From CAZGKW01 sp964526295 (lineage in GTDB: Bacteria > Planctomycetota > Phycisphaerae > FEN-1346): a stretch of DNA of 16,705 nt. The translations under genes were made by a program, and so were the position numbers. This document shows positions 1 to 7,019 of the stretch, in pieces. The stretch lies in contig CAZGKW010000066.1 of the NCBI GenBank assembly GCA_964526295.1, forward strand, positions 1 through 16,705, written 5' to 3'. The notes under the pieces are model-generated. The model saw only the letters and a program-made list of their open reading frames with translations, was not told the DNA's origin and did not search any database. The first letter of the stretch is position 1. Every line of letters starts with the position of its first letter.

Positions 1-743
1 GCCATTGGCGTTCCTCTCGATATCTACGCATTTCACCGCTCCACCGAGAGTTCCACTCGCCCCTGGGTACCTCAAGCCCGGCAGTATCGGATGCCATTCC
101 TCGGTTGGGCCGGGGGATTTCACATCCGACTGACCGGGCCGCCTGCGCCCGCTTTAAGCCCAGTAATTCCGAGCAACGCTCGCCCCCTTCGTCTTACCGC
201 GGCTGCTGGCACGAAGTTAGCCGGGGCTTATTCCGGAGTTGACGTCAACGTCCACGGGCTGTTCACCCCGGACGCTTCATACCTCCGAAAAGCGGTTTAC
301 ACCCCGAAGGGCTTCCTCCCGCACGCGGCGTCGCACCGTCACGCTTGCGCGCATTGCGGATGATTCGAGACTGCTGCACCCCGTAGGGCTCTGGGCAGTG
401 TCTCAGTCCCAGTGAGGCCGAACACCCGCTAAGGCCGGCTACGCGTCATCGCCTTGGTGGGCCGTTACCCCACCAACTAGCTGATACGGAGCAGGCCGCT
501 CCCAGACCGGCAGGCCCGAAGGTCCCCACCTTTGATGCCGAACCATGCGATTCGGTACATCACCTGGTATTAGTCCGCCTTTCGGCGGGCTGTCCCAGGG
601 TCCGGGGTACGTTACCTGCTTGTTACTCTCCCTTTCGCCACTAGGACAGGCCAGGTCTTACGACCCGGCCAGCCTCGTACGACTTGCATGTCTCAACCAC
701 GCCGCCAGCGTTCGCTCTGAGCCAGGATCAAACTCTTCCCTTG
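1..743 (-). rRNA. rrs: 16S ribosomal RNA, 5' half (gene runs off the left edge)
   Basis: The minus strand carries the first ~725 positions (E. coli numbering) of a small-subunit rRNA. The universal 27F site lies at 717-736 and sets the mature 5' end near 743. The 515F site GTGCCAGCAGCCGCGGTAA is exact on the minus strand at 212-194, and the E. coli ~690-707 region GTGAAATGCGTAGATATC is at 36-19. The helix around E. coli 339-350 differs from most bacteria (GCCC-UACG-GGGU instead of CUCC-UACG-GGAG) but keeps its pairing, so the difference is real and not sequencing error. The 3' half, any spacer tRNAs and the 23S gene would lie outside the window. Transcription comes from two promoters to the right. 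Open frames on the plus strand across this gene are spurious. Confidence 0.98.
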
Positions 744-920
744 GAAAGCTGGTCACAAAGCACGACCCTCGCATGAAACGAAAGTGTGCTTCGTGTCTTT
801 CAACACACCACTTGGCCGTCCCGGCGGCTTTCGCACCGGAACCACCTGACCTCCTCGACACCGTCCCGAAGGACCGTGCCCAGGACACACTCCCGCCATG
901 CTCAGGCTCGAACTGTCCAC

Positions 921-933
921 TTGTCAAAGAGCG
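921..933 (-). promoter_or_regulatory. boxA-like rRNA antitermination site
   Basis: The minus strand reads CGCTCTTTGACAA. This closely matches the boxA core (TGCTCTTTAACA in E. coli), which recruits NusB/NusE so that polymerase can pass through rRNA without Rho termination. It sits about 180 nt upstream of the 16S 5' end and downstream of both predicted promoters, as expected. The match is by eye. Confidence 0.75.
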
Positions 934-965
934 CTCGGGCAAACGCGCCCTGCAAAAGGCACGGG

Positions 966-993
966 ATTATAAACCCCGCCCCCACGCTGTCAA
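966..993 (-). promoter_or_regulatory. rRNA promoter P2 (downstream, perfect consensus boxes)
   Basis: The minus strand has a perfect -35 TTGACA (993-988), a 16-base spacer and a perfect -10 TATAAT (971-966). Transcription should start near 959, giving a leader of about 215 nt before 16S. The bases upstream (994-1020) are AT-rich in an otherwise GC-rich region (AAGTTAAGATTATCTTGG), which resembles an UP element for the alpha subunit C-terminal domain. Confidence 0.9.
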
Positions 994-1225
994 CACCCGA
1001 ATCCAAGATAATCTTAACTTGTGCGGTCCCGGCGGCGTGGTCCAGCGGCCGGAACCAGAGGGTTTGCCGACGGCCTCTCCTCTACTGCCGCACATCTCGC
1101 CGATTGAGGCAGGACATTGTACGAGACCTTGTGCCCCGTGTCCAGCCCGTTTTTTCACTTTTTTTGTGAATCGGCCGAGACGGGCCCGGTTTTCTCTCAC
1201 CCGCCGGACCGTGCAGCCAATCACC

Positions 1226-1254
1226 ACTATACAGCCAGACCGTCGCTTCGTCAA
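1226..1254 (-). promoter_or_regulatory. rRNA promoter P1 (upstream)
   Basis: The minus strand has -35 TTGACG (1254-1249), a 17-base spacer and -10 TATAGT (1231-1226). The start would be near 1219, roughly 260 bp upstream of the P2 start. Two tandem sigma70-type promoters are a familiar rRNA operon arrangement in other bacteria. Confidence 0.8.
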
Positions 1255-1369
1255 GGGGGTTTGGTCGATCTTCCTGCTGTGCCGTTATCGCGGCCCGCGG
1301 GGCGGCCGCTCTTCAGCCAAATCCCCCGGCCCCGCCGGTCCGCACCGCGCCGGCCGGGGCCCCGCCCCG

Positions 1370-1801
1370 TCAGCCTTGGCCGTTCTCGCCGTACTCGTGG
1401 ATCGGAACGACGGACCCGTCCGGCTGGATCTCCAGGACGTACGTGTCGCCCTTCCACAGCTCGACCTGGGGCACCGAGTGGAACTGCTCGCGGCCGGCCA
1501 TCATGAACGTCAGCCGGACCGAGAACGCCAGGGCACTCGGGCCGAAGGCGTACTCCTGGTTCGGCTCCAGGTCGCCGGACCGCTCGATGGTGATGCCGCC
1601 GCCCTCGTACGTCAGGGCGGCCTGGACCAGGGTCAGCTTGTGGGGCGTCTTGTTCCGCAGGACCACGAGGGTGTCGGGCTTGAGCGGGTTGACCACGATC
1701 AGCCAGATGATGGCCGCAATCGCCCCCAGCAGGGCCACCGTCATCAGGACCCCCAGGGCCGTGCTGCCCGCCCGTCTGCCGCTTCGTCCCGTTCGCCACA
1801 T
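1370..1801 (-). CDS. Hypothetical single-pass membrane protein, 143 aa
   Basis: I do not recognise this family. The product starts with a basic segment (MWRTGRSGRR), followed by one transmembrane helix at about residues 14-38, so the ~100-residue remainder probably faces the periplasm. That part looks like a small beta-rich domain (alternating hydrophobic pattern around TLVVLRNKT, ALAFSVRLTFMMAG and KGDTYVLEIQPDG). I chose the ATG at 1801 because GGGGAGA lies about 6 bases upstream and the membrane helix follows directly; the frame is open further upstream to 1903 but the added residues look non-coding. It is transcribed toward the rRNA promoters, its stop being ~115 bp before P1. No partner gene is adjacent. 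Confidence 0.75.
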   Translation of the reverse strand: MWRTGRSGRRAGSTALGVLMTVALLGAIAAIIWLIVVNPLKPDTLVVLRNKTPHKLTLVQAALTYEGGGITIERSGDLEPNQEYAFGPSALAFSVRLTFMMAGREQFHSVPQVELWKGDTYVLEIQPDGSVVPIHEYGENGQG

Positions 1802-1931
1802 ACCTGTCTCCCCACGTCCGGGGGCGTCCCGAATCCCCTCCGGTATATCGTCGAAAAGGGGCGGTCGACTATAGCCCCGCCGGGACGCTGAACGTGGGTG
1901 CACCTGAGAGAAACGGCGGTGCTGCGTTTGA

Positions 1932-2008
1932 GGGGTGCCACGGTTTGCTTGTCAAACCGTGTCTCCGGTCCCAGGGGCACCGATTGACAACCAATCGGTG
2001 GCACCCGA
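1932..2008. repeat. Nested inverted repeat: two hairpins in head-to-head orientation
   Basis: Left unit: CACGGTTTG (1939-1947), 5-base loop, CAAACCGTG (1953-1961). Right unit: CACCGATTG (1978-1986), 5-base loop ACAAC, CAATCGGTG (1992-2000). Read on the minus strand the right unit (GGGTGCCACCGATTGGTTGT...) aligns with the left unit read on the plus strand (GGGTGCCACGGTTTGCTTGT...), so these are two inverted copies of one repeat family, each itself a hairpin. This is the architecture of REP/BIME-like or small MITE-like elements. It sits in the gene-free interval 1802-2297. Confidence 0.75.
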
Positions 2009-2073
2009 GCGACAATTGCCACTGCTCTCAGGCGCATCCATCGCGGGGGCCAGGCCGTGGCGAGGTCTTCCGT

Positions 2074-2100
2074 AGGGGCGAGGCCTGTTTACCCGCCCCT
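2074..2100. repeat. Imperfect palindrome, likely degenerate relative of the 2134 repeat
   Basis: AGGGGCG (2074-2080) pairs with CGCCCCT (2094-2100). The left arm continues as AGGCCTG, resembling the GGGGCGAGGCATG arm of the palindrome 60 bp downstream. It is probably an older or mutated copy of the same dispersed element. Confidence 0.5.
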
Positions 2101-2133
2101 GCAACCCCCGGCGCGGGCACGGCGTGCTTTCAC

Positions 2134-2161
2134 GTCGGGGCGAGGCATGCCTCGCCCCGAC
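2134..2161. repeat. 28-bp perfect palindrome
   Basis: The arm GTCGGGGCGAGGCA is followed immediately by its exact reverse complement, with no spacer and GCATGC at the centre. It lies between the hairpin doublet and the 3' end of the PEP-CTERM gene. The GGGGCGAGGC.TGCCTCGCCCC pattern is one I associate with intergenic repeats that give spurious small ORFs in environmental genomes (recollection, not checked). Confidence 0.8.
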
Positions 2162-2276
2162 ACGGGCATCCAGCGAGAAGGCCGAACCGTGTCCGGGCCG
2201 AGAGAAAGGGCGGAACCCTTTGGCGGGTCCCACCCTGTACGTCCCTGCAAACAGCAATTCCGAGCTTACCGCCTCC

Positions 2277-2293
2277 CCTTCGACAGGCTCAGG
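2277..2293. repeat. CCTTCGACAGGCTCAGG dispersed-repeat motif
   Basis: This 17-mer starts 4 bases beyond the stop of the PEP-CTERM gene ending at 2298. The same core (CCTTCGACARGCTCAGG) is, from memory, a widely dispersed intergenic motif in unrelated bacterial genomes. There is only one copy here, so repeat status rests on recall. Confidence 0.45.
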
Positions 2294-2297
2294 ACCT

Positions 2298-3158
2298 TCA
2301 GCGCCGGCGGCGGACGAGCATCCCCAGACCGCCGAGTCCCAGCAGGGCCAGCGTCGCGGGCTCGGGCACCAGCCCGATGTCCGCCAGCGAATCACCGATG
2401 CGGAACTCGTCGAACAGGATATTGGAGCCGTTGTCGCTATTAGTGGCCAGCCCCAAGCCGCTGAACGGCAACTTCGCATCCGTCGTGTTCAGGTCCTGGT
2501 CAAGCACGATGGCTGTTCCGTCGTCTCCACCGTCGATGGTGTCCCCACCCACATCTGCCGCCGAGGGGTTGAGCCACATCCTGTAGGGGTCGTAGAACGA
2601 ACCGGAGGTGTCCACGAAACGGAGCACGACCAAGTGGGTCTCGTCCGCGGCCAGATCCGTGTACGTCTGCTGTGTAGCACTATTGCCATTTAGGTTTGTC
2701 TGAAGCGTTCCCGTGCCGTTGGCCACGGTAATCTCGATAGAGCTCTCTCTGTCCCCATTGAGCTTAATGTCCATCGAGCCGTCGACGTCGTCGAACTGGA
2801 GCAGGAACGCCATCCAAGCCTCGTCACCGTCAGTGCCATAGTTGTAGTCGAGGGCCCGGCTGATGTCCCCGCCGTTGGGGGGACTGCTGAGACCGTCGAC
2901 CCATGCGTCCACGTGGCCGGCCGTCTGGCCATCCATCGTCGGGTGCGTCAGACCGGTTGCCCGATGGTAGAAGTCGCGTTTCGAGTCGATCTCCCCAGCG
3001 GTCCACGCGCCAGTGAACCCGGTCCGGGCCGGCGACTGTCCGTCGATGGTGGCATCGTCTGTATACCCCGGCCCGAACCCTTCGTCTACCAGCAGATCGG
3101 CTGAAGCTACACCGGCCATCAAGAGGACGCCCACGGCCGCGTACATGAACTTGCTCAT
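2298..3158 (-). CDS. Secreted PEP-CTERM protein, jelly-roll-like, 286 aa
   Basis: A signal peptide covers about residues 1-20 (MSKFMYAAVGVLLMAGVASA). The body is a beta-rich domain with an N-terminal pattern (VDEGF...DGQSPARTGFTGAW) that I associate with concanavalin/LamG-like jelly-roll modules in PEP-CTERM proteins. The last 22 residues (265-286) are a full PEP-CTERM signal: PEPATLAL, a Gly/Leu helix, then RRRR and stop. The family rule is export by Sec, then cleavage and anchoring by an exosortase; the ligand is unknown. The start is set by a strong AGGAGGAG about 5 bases before the ATG; the frame stays open upstream to 3752 but that part is non-coding or antisense to the regulator. The gene is divergent from the XylR-like regulator, with a 262-bp shared spacer, so it may be a target of that regulator. 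Confidence 0.9.
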   Translation of the reverse strand: MSKFMYAAVGVLLMAGVASADLLVDEGFGPGYTDDATIDGQSPARTGFTGAWTAGEIDSKRDFYHRATGLTHPTMDGQTAGHVDAWVDGLSSPPNGGDISRALDYNYGTDGDEAWMAFLLQFDDVDGSMDIKLNGDRESSIEITVANGTGTLQTNLNGNSATQQTYTDLAADETHLVVLRFVDTSGSFYDPYRMWLNPSAADVGGDTIDGGDDGTAIVLDQDLNTTDAKLPFSGLGLATNSDNGSNILFDEFRIGDSLADIGLVPEPATLALLGLGGLGMLVRRRR

Positions 3159-3341
3159 CGTTCTCCTCCTCACTCGTGCCCGACGTGGCCGCACGCCGAA
3201 CTGCTTTGGGCCATCCACGCCTACCGAATCGATAGGCCTGTTCCGAGAGCACCGCCCCGGATAGAGCCAACGCCGCCCCTTTTCTCCCAATACAGTATAC
3301 TCGCCTTCTGCGGCCCCGCCATGGCCAAACGCGCAACAATA

Positions 3342-3371
3342 TTGGCCTTTTGCGTCAAAACGGTGTACAAT
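3342..3371 (+). promoter_or_regulatory. Predicted promoter of the XylR-like regulator
   Basis: -35-like TTGGCC (3342-3347), an 18-base spacer and -10 TACAAT (3366-3371); the start would be about 3378, giving a leader of ~43 nt. The -35 hexamer is weak, which fits a regulated promoter. TTGGCC also forms an inverted repeat with GGCCAA at 3323-3328 (13-base spacer). A weak -10-like TATACT on the minus strand (3299-3294) could serve the divergent PEP-CTERM gene. Confidence 0.5.
3348..3360. promoter_or_regulatory. Candidate operator inside the regulator's promoter
   Basis: TTTTG-CGT-CAAAA is a perfect 5-bp inverted repeat lying between the predicted -35 and -10 boxes. A repressor bound there would block transcription, so autoregulation by the adjacent XylR-like protein is possible. 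A second small palindrome, CAATATTG (3337-3344), overlaps the -35. Both are seen directly; their function is inferred. Confidence 0.35.
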
Positions 3372-3420
3372 AGTCCGCCAGGGAGCCGCACTGCGGCCAG
3401 AGACCAGAAAGGGCGCCTCC

Positions 3421-4557
3421 ATGGAGCCCATCCGTATCGGTGTCTTGTCGCCTTCCGGGGGGTGGATGGTGCCTGTCCTGGAGGGCCTGGGCCTGTGGGC
3501 CCAGTCCCGCCCGGACGTGGTTCTGGGCCAGTTCGTGGCCGATGAGAACGGCGCCCGTCTCGCCGTGGACTGGGAAATCCGGGGGGCCCTGCTGTTCGCC
3601 GCCGCAGCGGCCGCTCCGACACTTCGGGAAACGGGCCTGCCCGTCGTCAACCTCTCCAACTCGGTCCCCGACCTGCCGTTCCCCCAGGTCATCCTGGACG
3701 ACCGGGCCGTGGGGCGGATAGCTGCCGAGCACTTCCTCGACCGCGGCCACACGCGGCTGATCTATCTCCAGGGCGGCCGCCCGCCGCACGCCCGCCTCCG
3801 GTGGGAAGGGTTTCGCGAGCGGCTGGCCGAGGCCGGCCTGGAGCCCGTCCGACACAACGTAGCCGACCTCCCCCGCCACCGCGAGGCCTTCGGCGAAGCC
3901 CTGGGGCAGTGGCTCCGCAAACCCCGCAAACCGGTGGCCGTATTCGCCATGTCCGACACGACGGCCGCCACCGTCGTCCGGTACTGCCGCATGAACGGCC
4001 TGCGGGTTCCGGAAGACGTCTCGGTGTTGGGCGTGGACAACGACCGGCCGGTGTGCACGCTCTGTGCCCCTCCGATATCAAGCGTCCGCCGCCCGGGCCG
4101 GGCCATCGCCTTCGCCGCTGGCGACCTGCTGATGGACCTGATGGCGGGCCGCGAGCCGCCCGCCGCGCCGCTTTTGCTCCCGCCCCTTGGGGTCGCCGTC
4201 CGACGCTCCACCGAGGCCTTGGCCGTGGAGCACCCCGAACTGGCCCAGGCCCTGGAGTTCATCCGCTCCCGGGCCACGACAGGCATCACCGTCCGGGGCG
4301 TCCTGGACCAGGTGCCGGTCAGCCGCCGGCAACTGGAGCGGATGTTCCGGCAGACCTTGGGGCGAACGCCCCTGGAGGAGATCCACCGGGTGCAGATCAA
4401 GGCGGCAAAGCGGCTGCTGGCCGAAACGCGGCTGACGGTCCAGGCGATCGCCGAGCGGCTGGGGTTTCGCGACTCCCCTGCCCTGTCGCGGCGCTTCAAA
4501 CGCCTCACCGGCCGGACGCCCACCGAGTACCGTAAGCAGTTCGCCGCGGCGCCCTGA
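3421..4557 (+). CDS. XylR-like AraC-family transcriptional regulator, 378 aa
   Basis: The protein combines a sugar-binding-type sensor (about residues 1-270, periplasmic-binding/LacI-like fold) with a C-terminal AraC-type double helix-turn-helix (about 280-378). Sensor landmarks are IRIGVLSPSGGWMVPVLEGL, VILDDRAVGRIAAEHFLDRGH and FAMSDTTAATVVRYCRMNGLRVPEDVSVLGVDND (given here as landmarks in order). In the DNA-binding part, SRRQLERMFRQTLGRTPLEE and TVQAIAERLGFRDSPALSRR are the two HTH units, ending in the usual F-K-x-x-T-G-x-T-P-x-x-Y-R. This order and length match E. coli XylR (392 aa), the xylose-responsive activator. The neighbouring D-lyxose isomerase supports a pentose ligand such as xylose, lyxose or xylulose, though the exact sugar is unknown. 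An AAAGGG lies 7 bases before the ATG. Confidence 0.92.
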   Translation: MEPIRIGVLSPSGGWMVPVLEGLGLWAQSRPDVVLGQFVADENGARLAVDWEIRGALLFAAAAAAPTLRETGLPVVNLSNSVPDLPFPQVILDDRAVGRIAAEHFLDRGHTRLIYLQGGRPPHARLRWEGFRERLAEAGLEPVRHNVADLPRHREAFGEALGQWLRKPRKPVAVFAMSDTTAATVVRYCRMNGLRVPEDVSVLGVDNDRPVCTLCAPPISSVRRPGRAIAFAAGDLLMDLMAGREPPAAPLLLPPLGVAVRRSTEALAVEHPELAQALEFIRSRATTGITVRGVLDQVPVSRRQLERMFRQTLGRTPLEEIHRVQIKAAKRLLAETRLTVQAIAERLGFRDSPALSRRFKRLTGRTPTEYRKQFAAAP

Positions 4558-4674
4558 GCCGGGGACGGCCGAGTGGGCGGCGGGCGCCGCGCCCCGCAGC
4601 GCCTCTTGCACGGGCCGCCCTTCCGCCCTACGATACCCCGCAGCGCAGCCCGGACAGCCCGCAAGGACGGAACC

Positions 4675-5358
4675 ATGAAGCGAAGCGAGATCAACCGCAT
4701 CATGCGGGACGCCATCGCGTTTCTCCGGGAGCGGCGGTTCCACCTCCCCCCGTTCGCCTTCTGGACGCCTGAGAAGTGGAAGACCATGGGCCACGAGGCC
4801 GACGAAATCCGCGCCAACGGCCTCGGGTGGGACATCACCGACTTCGGCTCCGGCGACTTCCCGCGGCTTGGCCTCTTCCTTTTCACCCTCCGAAACGGCG
4901 ACCCGTCCGACCCGGAGGCCCTCAAGAACTACTGCGAGAAGGTGATGATCGTCCGCGAGGACCAGGTCACGCCCATGCACTTCCACTGGGCCAAGGCCGA
5001 GGACATCATCAACCGCGGCGGGGGGAACCTCATGGTCGAGCTCTTCAGCGCCACCGACGACGAGGCCGGACTCGCCGAGACGCCCGTCACGGTCACCATG
5101 GACGGCGTCCGGCGGACGGTCGAGGCGGGCACCGTCGTGCGGCTCGGGCCCGGCGAATCGATCACACTCGGCCCGCGGCTCTATCACCAGTTCTGGGGCG
5201 AGGCGGGGCGCGGCACGGTCCTGGTGGGCGAGGTCTCAAAGGTCAACGACGACGCCACCGACAACCGGTTCTACGGACCCGTCGGCCGGTTCCCCGAGAT
5301 CGACGCGGACGAGCCCCCGCTCCACCTCCTGTGCAACGAGTATCCCCCGGCGGCCTGA
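4675..5358 (+). CDS. D-lyxose ketol-isomerase (cupin sugar isomerase), 227 aa
   Basis: The product matches the D-lyxose isomerase family (EC 5.3.1.15), metal-dependent cupins that interconvert D-lyxose and D-xylulose and often D-mannose and D-fructose. The 227-residue length equals that of the E. coli O157 enzyme as I recall it. The cupin metal site is visible: His102 and His104 in TPMHFHWAKAEDIINRGGG, Glu109 a little further, and His171 in YHQFWGE. No signal peptide is present, so it acts in the cytoplasm. Its xylulose product would enter the pentose phosphate pathway after phosphorylation. AAGGA lies about 8 bases before the chosen ATG. The gene follows the XylR-like regulator by 117 bp on the same strand and may be co-transcribed. 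Its last 88 bp overlap, antisense, the 3' end of the convergent protease gene. Confidence 0.93.
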   Translation: MKRSEINRIMRDAIAFLRERRFHLPPFAFWTPEKWKTMGHEADEIRANGLGWDITDFGSGDFPRLGLFLFTLRNGDPSDPEALKNYCEKVMIVREDQVTPMHFHWAKAEDIINRGGGNLMVELFSATDDEAGLAETPVTVTMDGVRRTVEAGTVVRLGPGESITLGPRLYHQFWGEAGRGTVLVGEVSKVNDDATDNRFYGPVGRFPEIDADEPPLHLLCNEYPPAA

Positions 5359-7019
5359 CCTCGCGGCCGCCGCCGGCGTATCATCAGCCCCGCCAGGCCC
5401 GCCGCCACGAGGGCCAGCGTGGCCGGCTCGGGCGCCATACCGTCCGCGCCGTCGACGATGCTCACGCCCCAGTTGCCCAGCAGCAGGCTGAAGTCGTCGT
5501 CGCCGACGCTCCCGTCACGCGTCCAGTCGCCGTCGTACCACCTCGCGTCCGACCCGCCCCATCCTCCGAGCAGCGCGCTGAAGTCGGCGTCCCCGACCTC
5601 GCCGTCCAGGTCCGCATCGCCCCTCACCCGGACCATCCAGGCAAGGGCGTAAGCCTCGCTGTCCGCCGGGTCGGCCCCGGTCATCTTCACCCCGAGCGTG
5701 TAAGGGCCGCCCTCGGCCAGGGCGTACTCGATGTGCTCGACGTTGTCGAGGGTGCTCACGGAGGCGGCGATCGGCGTCCCGCCGCCCCCCTCGTACAGGG
5801 CGAGGTCCAGGTTGTCGAAGTGATCGAGGCTGTAGTGGACGGTCTGGATGTCCTCGCTGTCGGTGCCGACGATCCGGTCCCAGACGAGCGTGGCCGTCAG
5901 GAGCGACCCGGCGGGCAGGTCCGCGTCGATGCCACACAACACCTCGGCGGCCCCGGTCACCTCGCCGAGGTGCCAGCCGATGCCCGTGACGTCGCCGGGC
6001 CCCTGGGCCGGGCCGACGTACTGGGCGTGGGCGGCCCTCAGGTCTATCTGGCCGGCGCCCTGGCCGGCGTCGAGGGGCTGCGTCGGCGTGTGGGTCCACC
6101 CGTCGAGCTTCTCGGCGGAGTTCATCAGGACGGTCCTGACGACCTTCGGGTCGGTGCTGTGCCCCAGGTCCCGGCCCATGCCGATGAGGGCCGCGGCCCC
6201 GCCCGCCACGATGGGCGTCGCGAAACTCGTGCCGCTGGCGCTCACCCACCCGCCGCCGGCGTCCGGCACGCGGACCCGGGAGCCCGGGGCCACCAGGTCC
6301 GGGCCCGACCGGCCGTCGTCGGTGGGGCCGCGGCTGCTGTAGTCGGCCAGGTTGGCGTAGTCCTCGGACGAGGCGCCGTCGGTCTGGCCGGTCGCGCCGA
6401 CGAGGATGACGTTGTAGGCCCCGGTCGGGAGGCCCGTGATGCTGCCGCCCTCCGGCCCTGCGTTGCCGGCGGCCAGGGCGACCGTCAGGCCGTCGGACCC
6501 GACGACGTGGTCGAGGCCCAGGCTCCAGTGGTCGGCGCCCGTGCTGGGCCCGGCCAGCGCGATGCTGACGGCGAGGACCTCGACGGGGTTGCCCCCGAGC
6601 GCCCCCAGCCCCCGGCCGAACGTCTCGGCCGCGACGGTCTGGGTCCGCTCAGACGAAGATGAATCGGGATCGGTGGTCTGGCCCGTCCACCAGCACGCAT
6701 CGGGCGCGATCCCGCGGTAGACGGCGTCCTGACTGACGGCGGCGCCGATGACGCGCGTGGCGTGCGGGCCCTCGACCGGCCCGCCGTCGGCGAAGTTCAC
6801 GGAGCCGGCGAAGTTGCCCACCAGGGCCGGGTGGTCCGCGTCCGCCAGGAAGCCGTCGATCACGCCGATCTCGACGCCCGACCCCGTGGAGCCCTGGGCC
6901 CACAGGTAGTCCGCCCCCACGTAAGGCCCCGCCACGTCGAGCCCGAACGCGACCTGGGGAGCGGGGAGGAAGACAGCCGCAAGGCATGCAGCAACCAGCA
7001 GAGGGCGGCCGACGGACAT
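5271..7019 (-). CDS. Secreted subtilisin-like protease with dockerin-like repeats and PEP-CTERM tail, 582 aa
   Basis: A signal peptide (MSVGRPLLVAACLAAVFLPA...) opens the protein. The S8 peptidase triad is complete: Asp55 in EIGVIDGF, His86 in GPHATRV and Ser265 in SGTSFATPIVAG, with the oxyanion Asn186 in AAGNAGPE. A beta-rich domain follows (about 335-465). Two dockerin-like Ca-binding repeats come next (about 467-488 and 498-518; D-x-D-x-D-G-x-V-x-x-x-D then LLGGWG). The PEP-CTERM element is at about 530-551, ending in RRRR. Unlike the other PEP-CTERM proteins here, 31 further residues follow the Arg cluster, coded antisense to the lyxose isomerase gene. A good promoter lies at 7179-7206. 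The frame also allows a GTG at 7124; I prefer the ATG at 7019 because the signal peptide starts there. Neither start has a clear ribosome-binding site, so the start is uncertain. Confidence 0.9.
   Translation of the reverse strand: MSVGRPLLVAACLAAVFLPAPQVAFGLDVAGPYVGADYLWAQGSTGSGVEIGVIDGFLADADHPALVGNFAGSVNFADGGPVEGPHATRVIGAAVSQDAVYRGIAPDACWWTGQTTDPDSSSSERTQTVAAETFGRGLGALGGNPVEVLAVSIALAGPSTGADHWSLGLDHVVGSDGLTVALAAGNAGPEGGSITGLPTGAYNVILVGATGQTDGASSEDYANLADYSSRGPTDDGRSGPDLVAPGSRVRVPDAGGGWVSASGTSFATPIVAGGAAALIGMGRDLGHSTDPKVVRTVLMNSAEKLDGWTHTPTQPLDAGQGAGQIDLRAAHAQYVGPAQGPGDVTGIGWHLGEVTGAAEVLCGIDADLPAGSLLTATLVWDRIVGTDSEDIQTVHYSLDHFDNLDLALYEGGGGTPIAASVSTLDNVEHIEYALAEGGPYTLGVKMTGADPADSEAYALAWMVRVRGDADLDGEVGDADFSALLGGWGGSDARWYDGDWTRDGSVGDDDFSLLLGNWGVSIVDGADGMAPEPATLALVAAGLAGLMIRRRRPRGQAAGGYSLHRRWSGGSSASISGNRPTGP

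Larger units (their letters stand above)
744..1219 (-). other. rRNA operon leader region (5' external transcribed spacer)
   Basis: This gene-free interval lies between the rRNA promoters and the 16S 5' end, reading leftward. It contains the boxA-like site and the downstream promoter listed separately. The segment next to the 16S 5' end (about 785-810) has GTGTG/CACAC complementarity and could form part of the RNase III processing stem, but the partner strand 3' of the 16S gene is outside the window. A TTCAC-T7-GTGAA hairpin at 1154-1170, flanked by GCCCGT/ACGGGC (1145-1150 and 1180-1185), is also present; its role is unknown. Confidence 0.7.

Noticed and set aside
1145..1185. T-rich hairpin as an intrinsic terminator of the 143-aa protein gene
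   Set aside because: On the minus strand the run next to the stem is A, not T, and it lies downstream of promoter P1, so a terminator there would block rRNA transcription from P1.
545..1891. 448-aa open frame on the plus strand
   Set aside because: It runs through antisense 16S rRNA, its promoters and the small membrane-protein gene, so it is not a gene.
1932..2161. CRISPR array
   Set aside because: The repeats are inverted pairs and unrelated palindromes, with no regular direct repeat and spacer pattern and no cas genes.
4776..6662. 628-aa open frame on the plus strand
   Set aside because: It lies out of frame in the lyxose isomerase gene and antisense to the protease, both of which have clear catalytic motifs.
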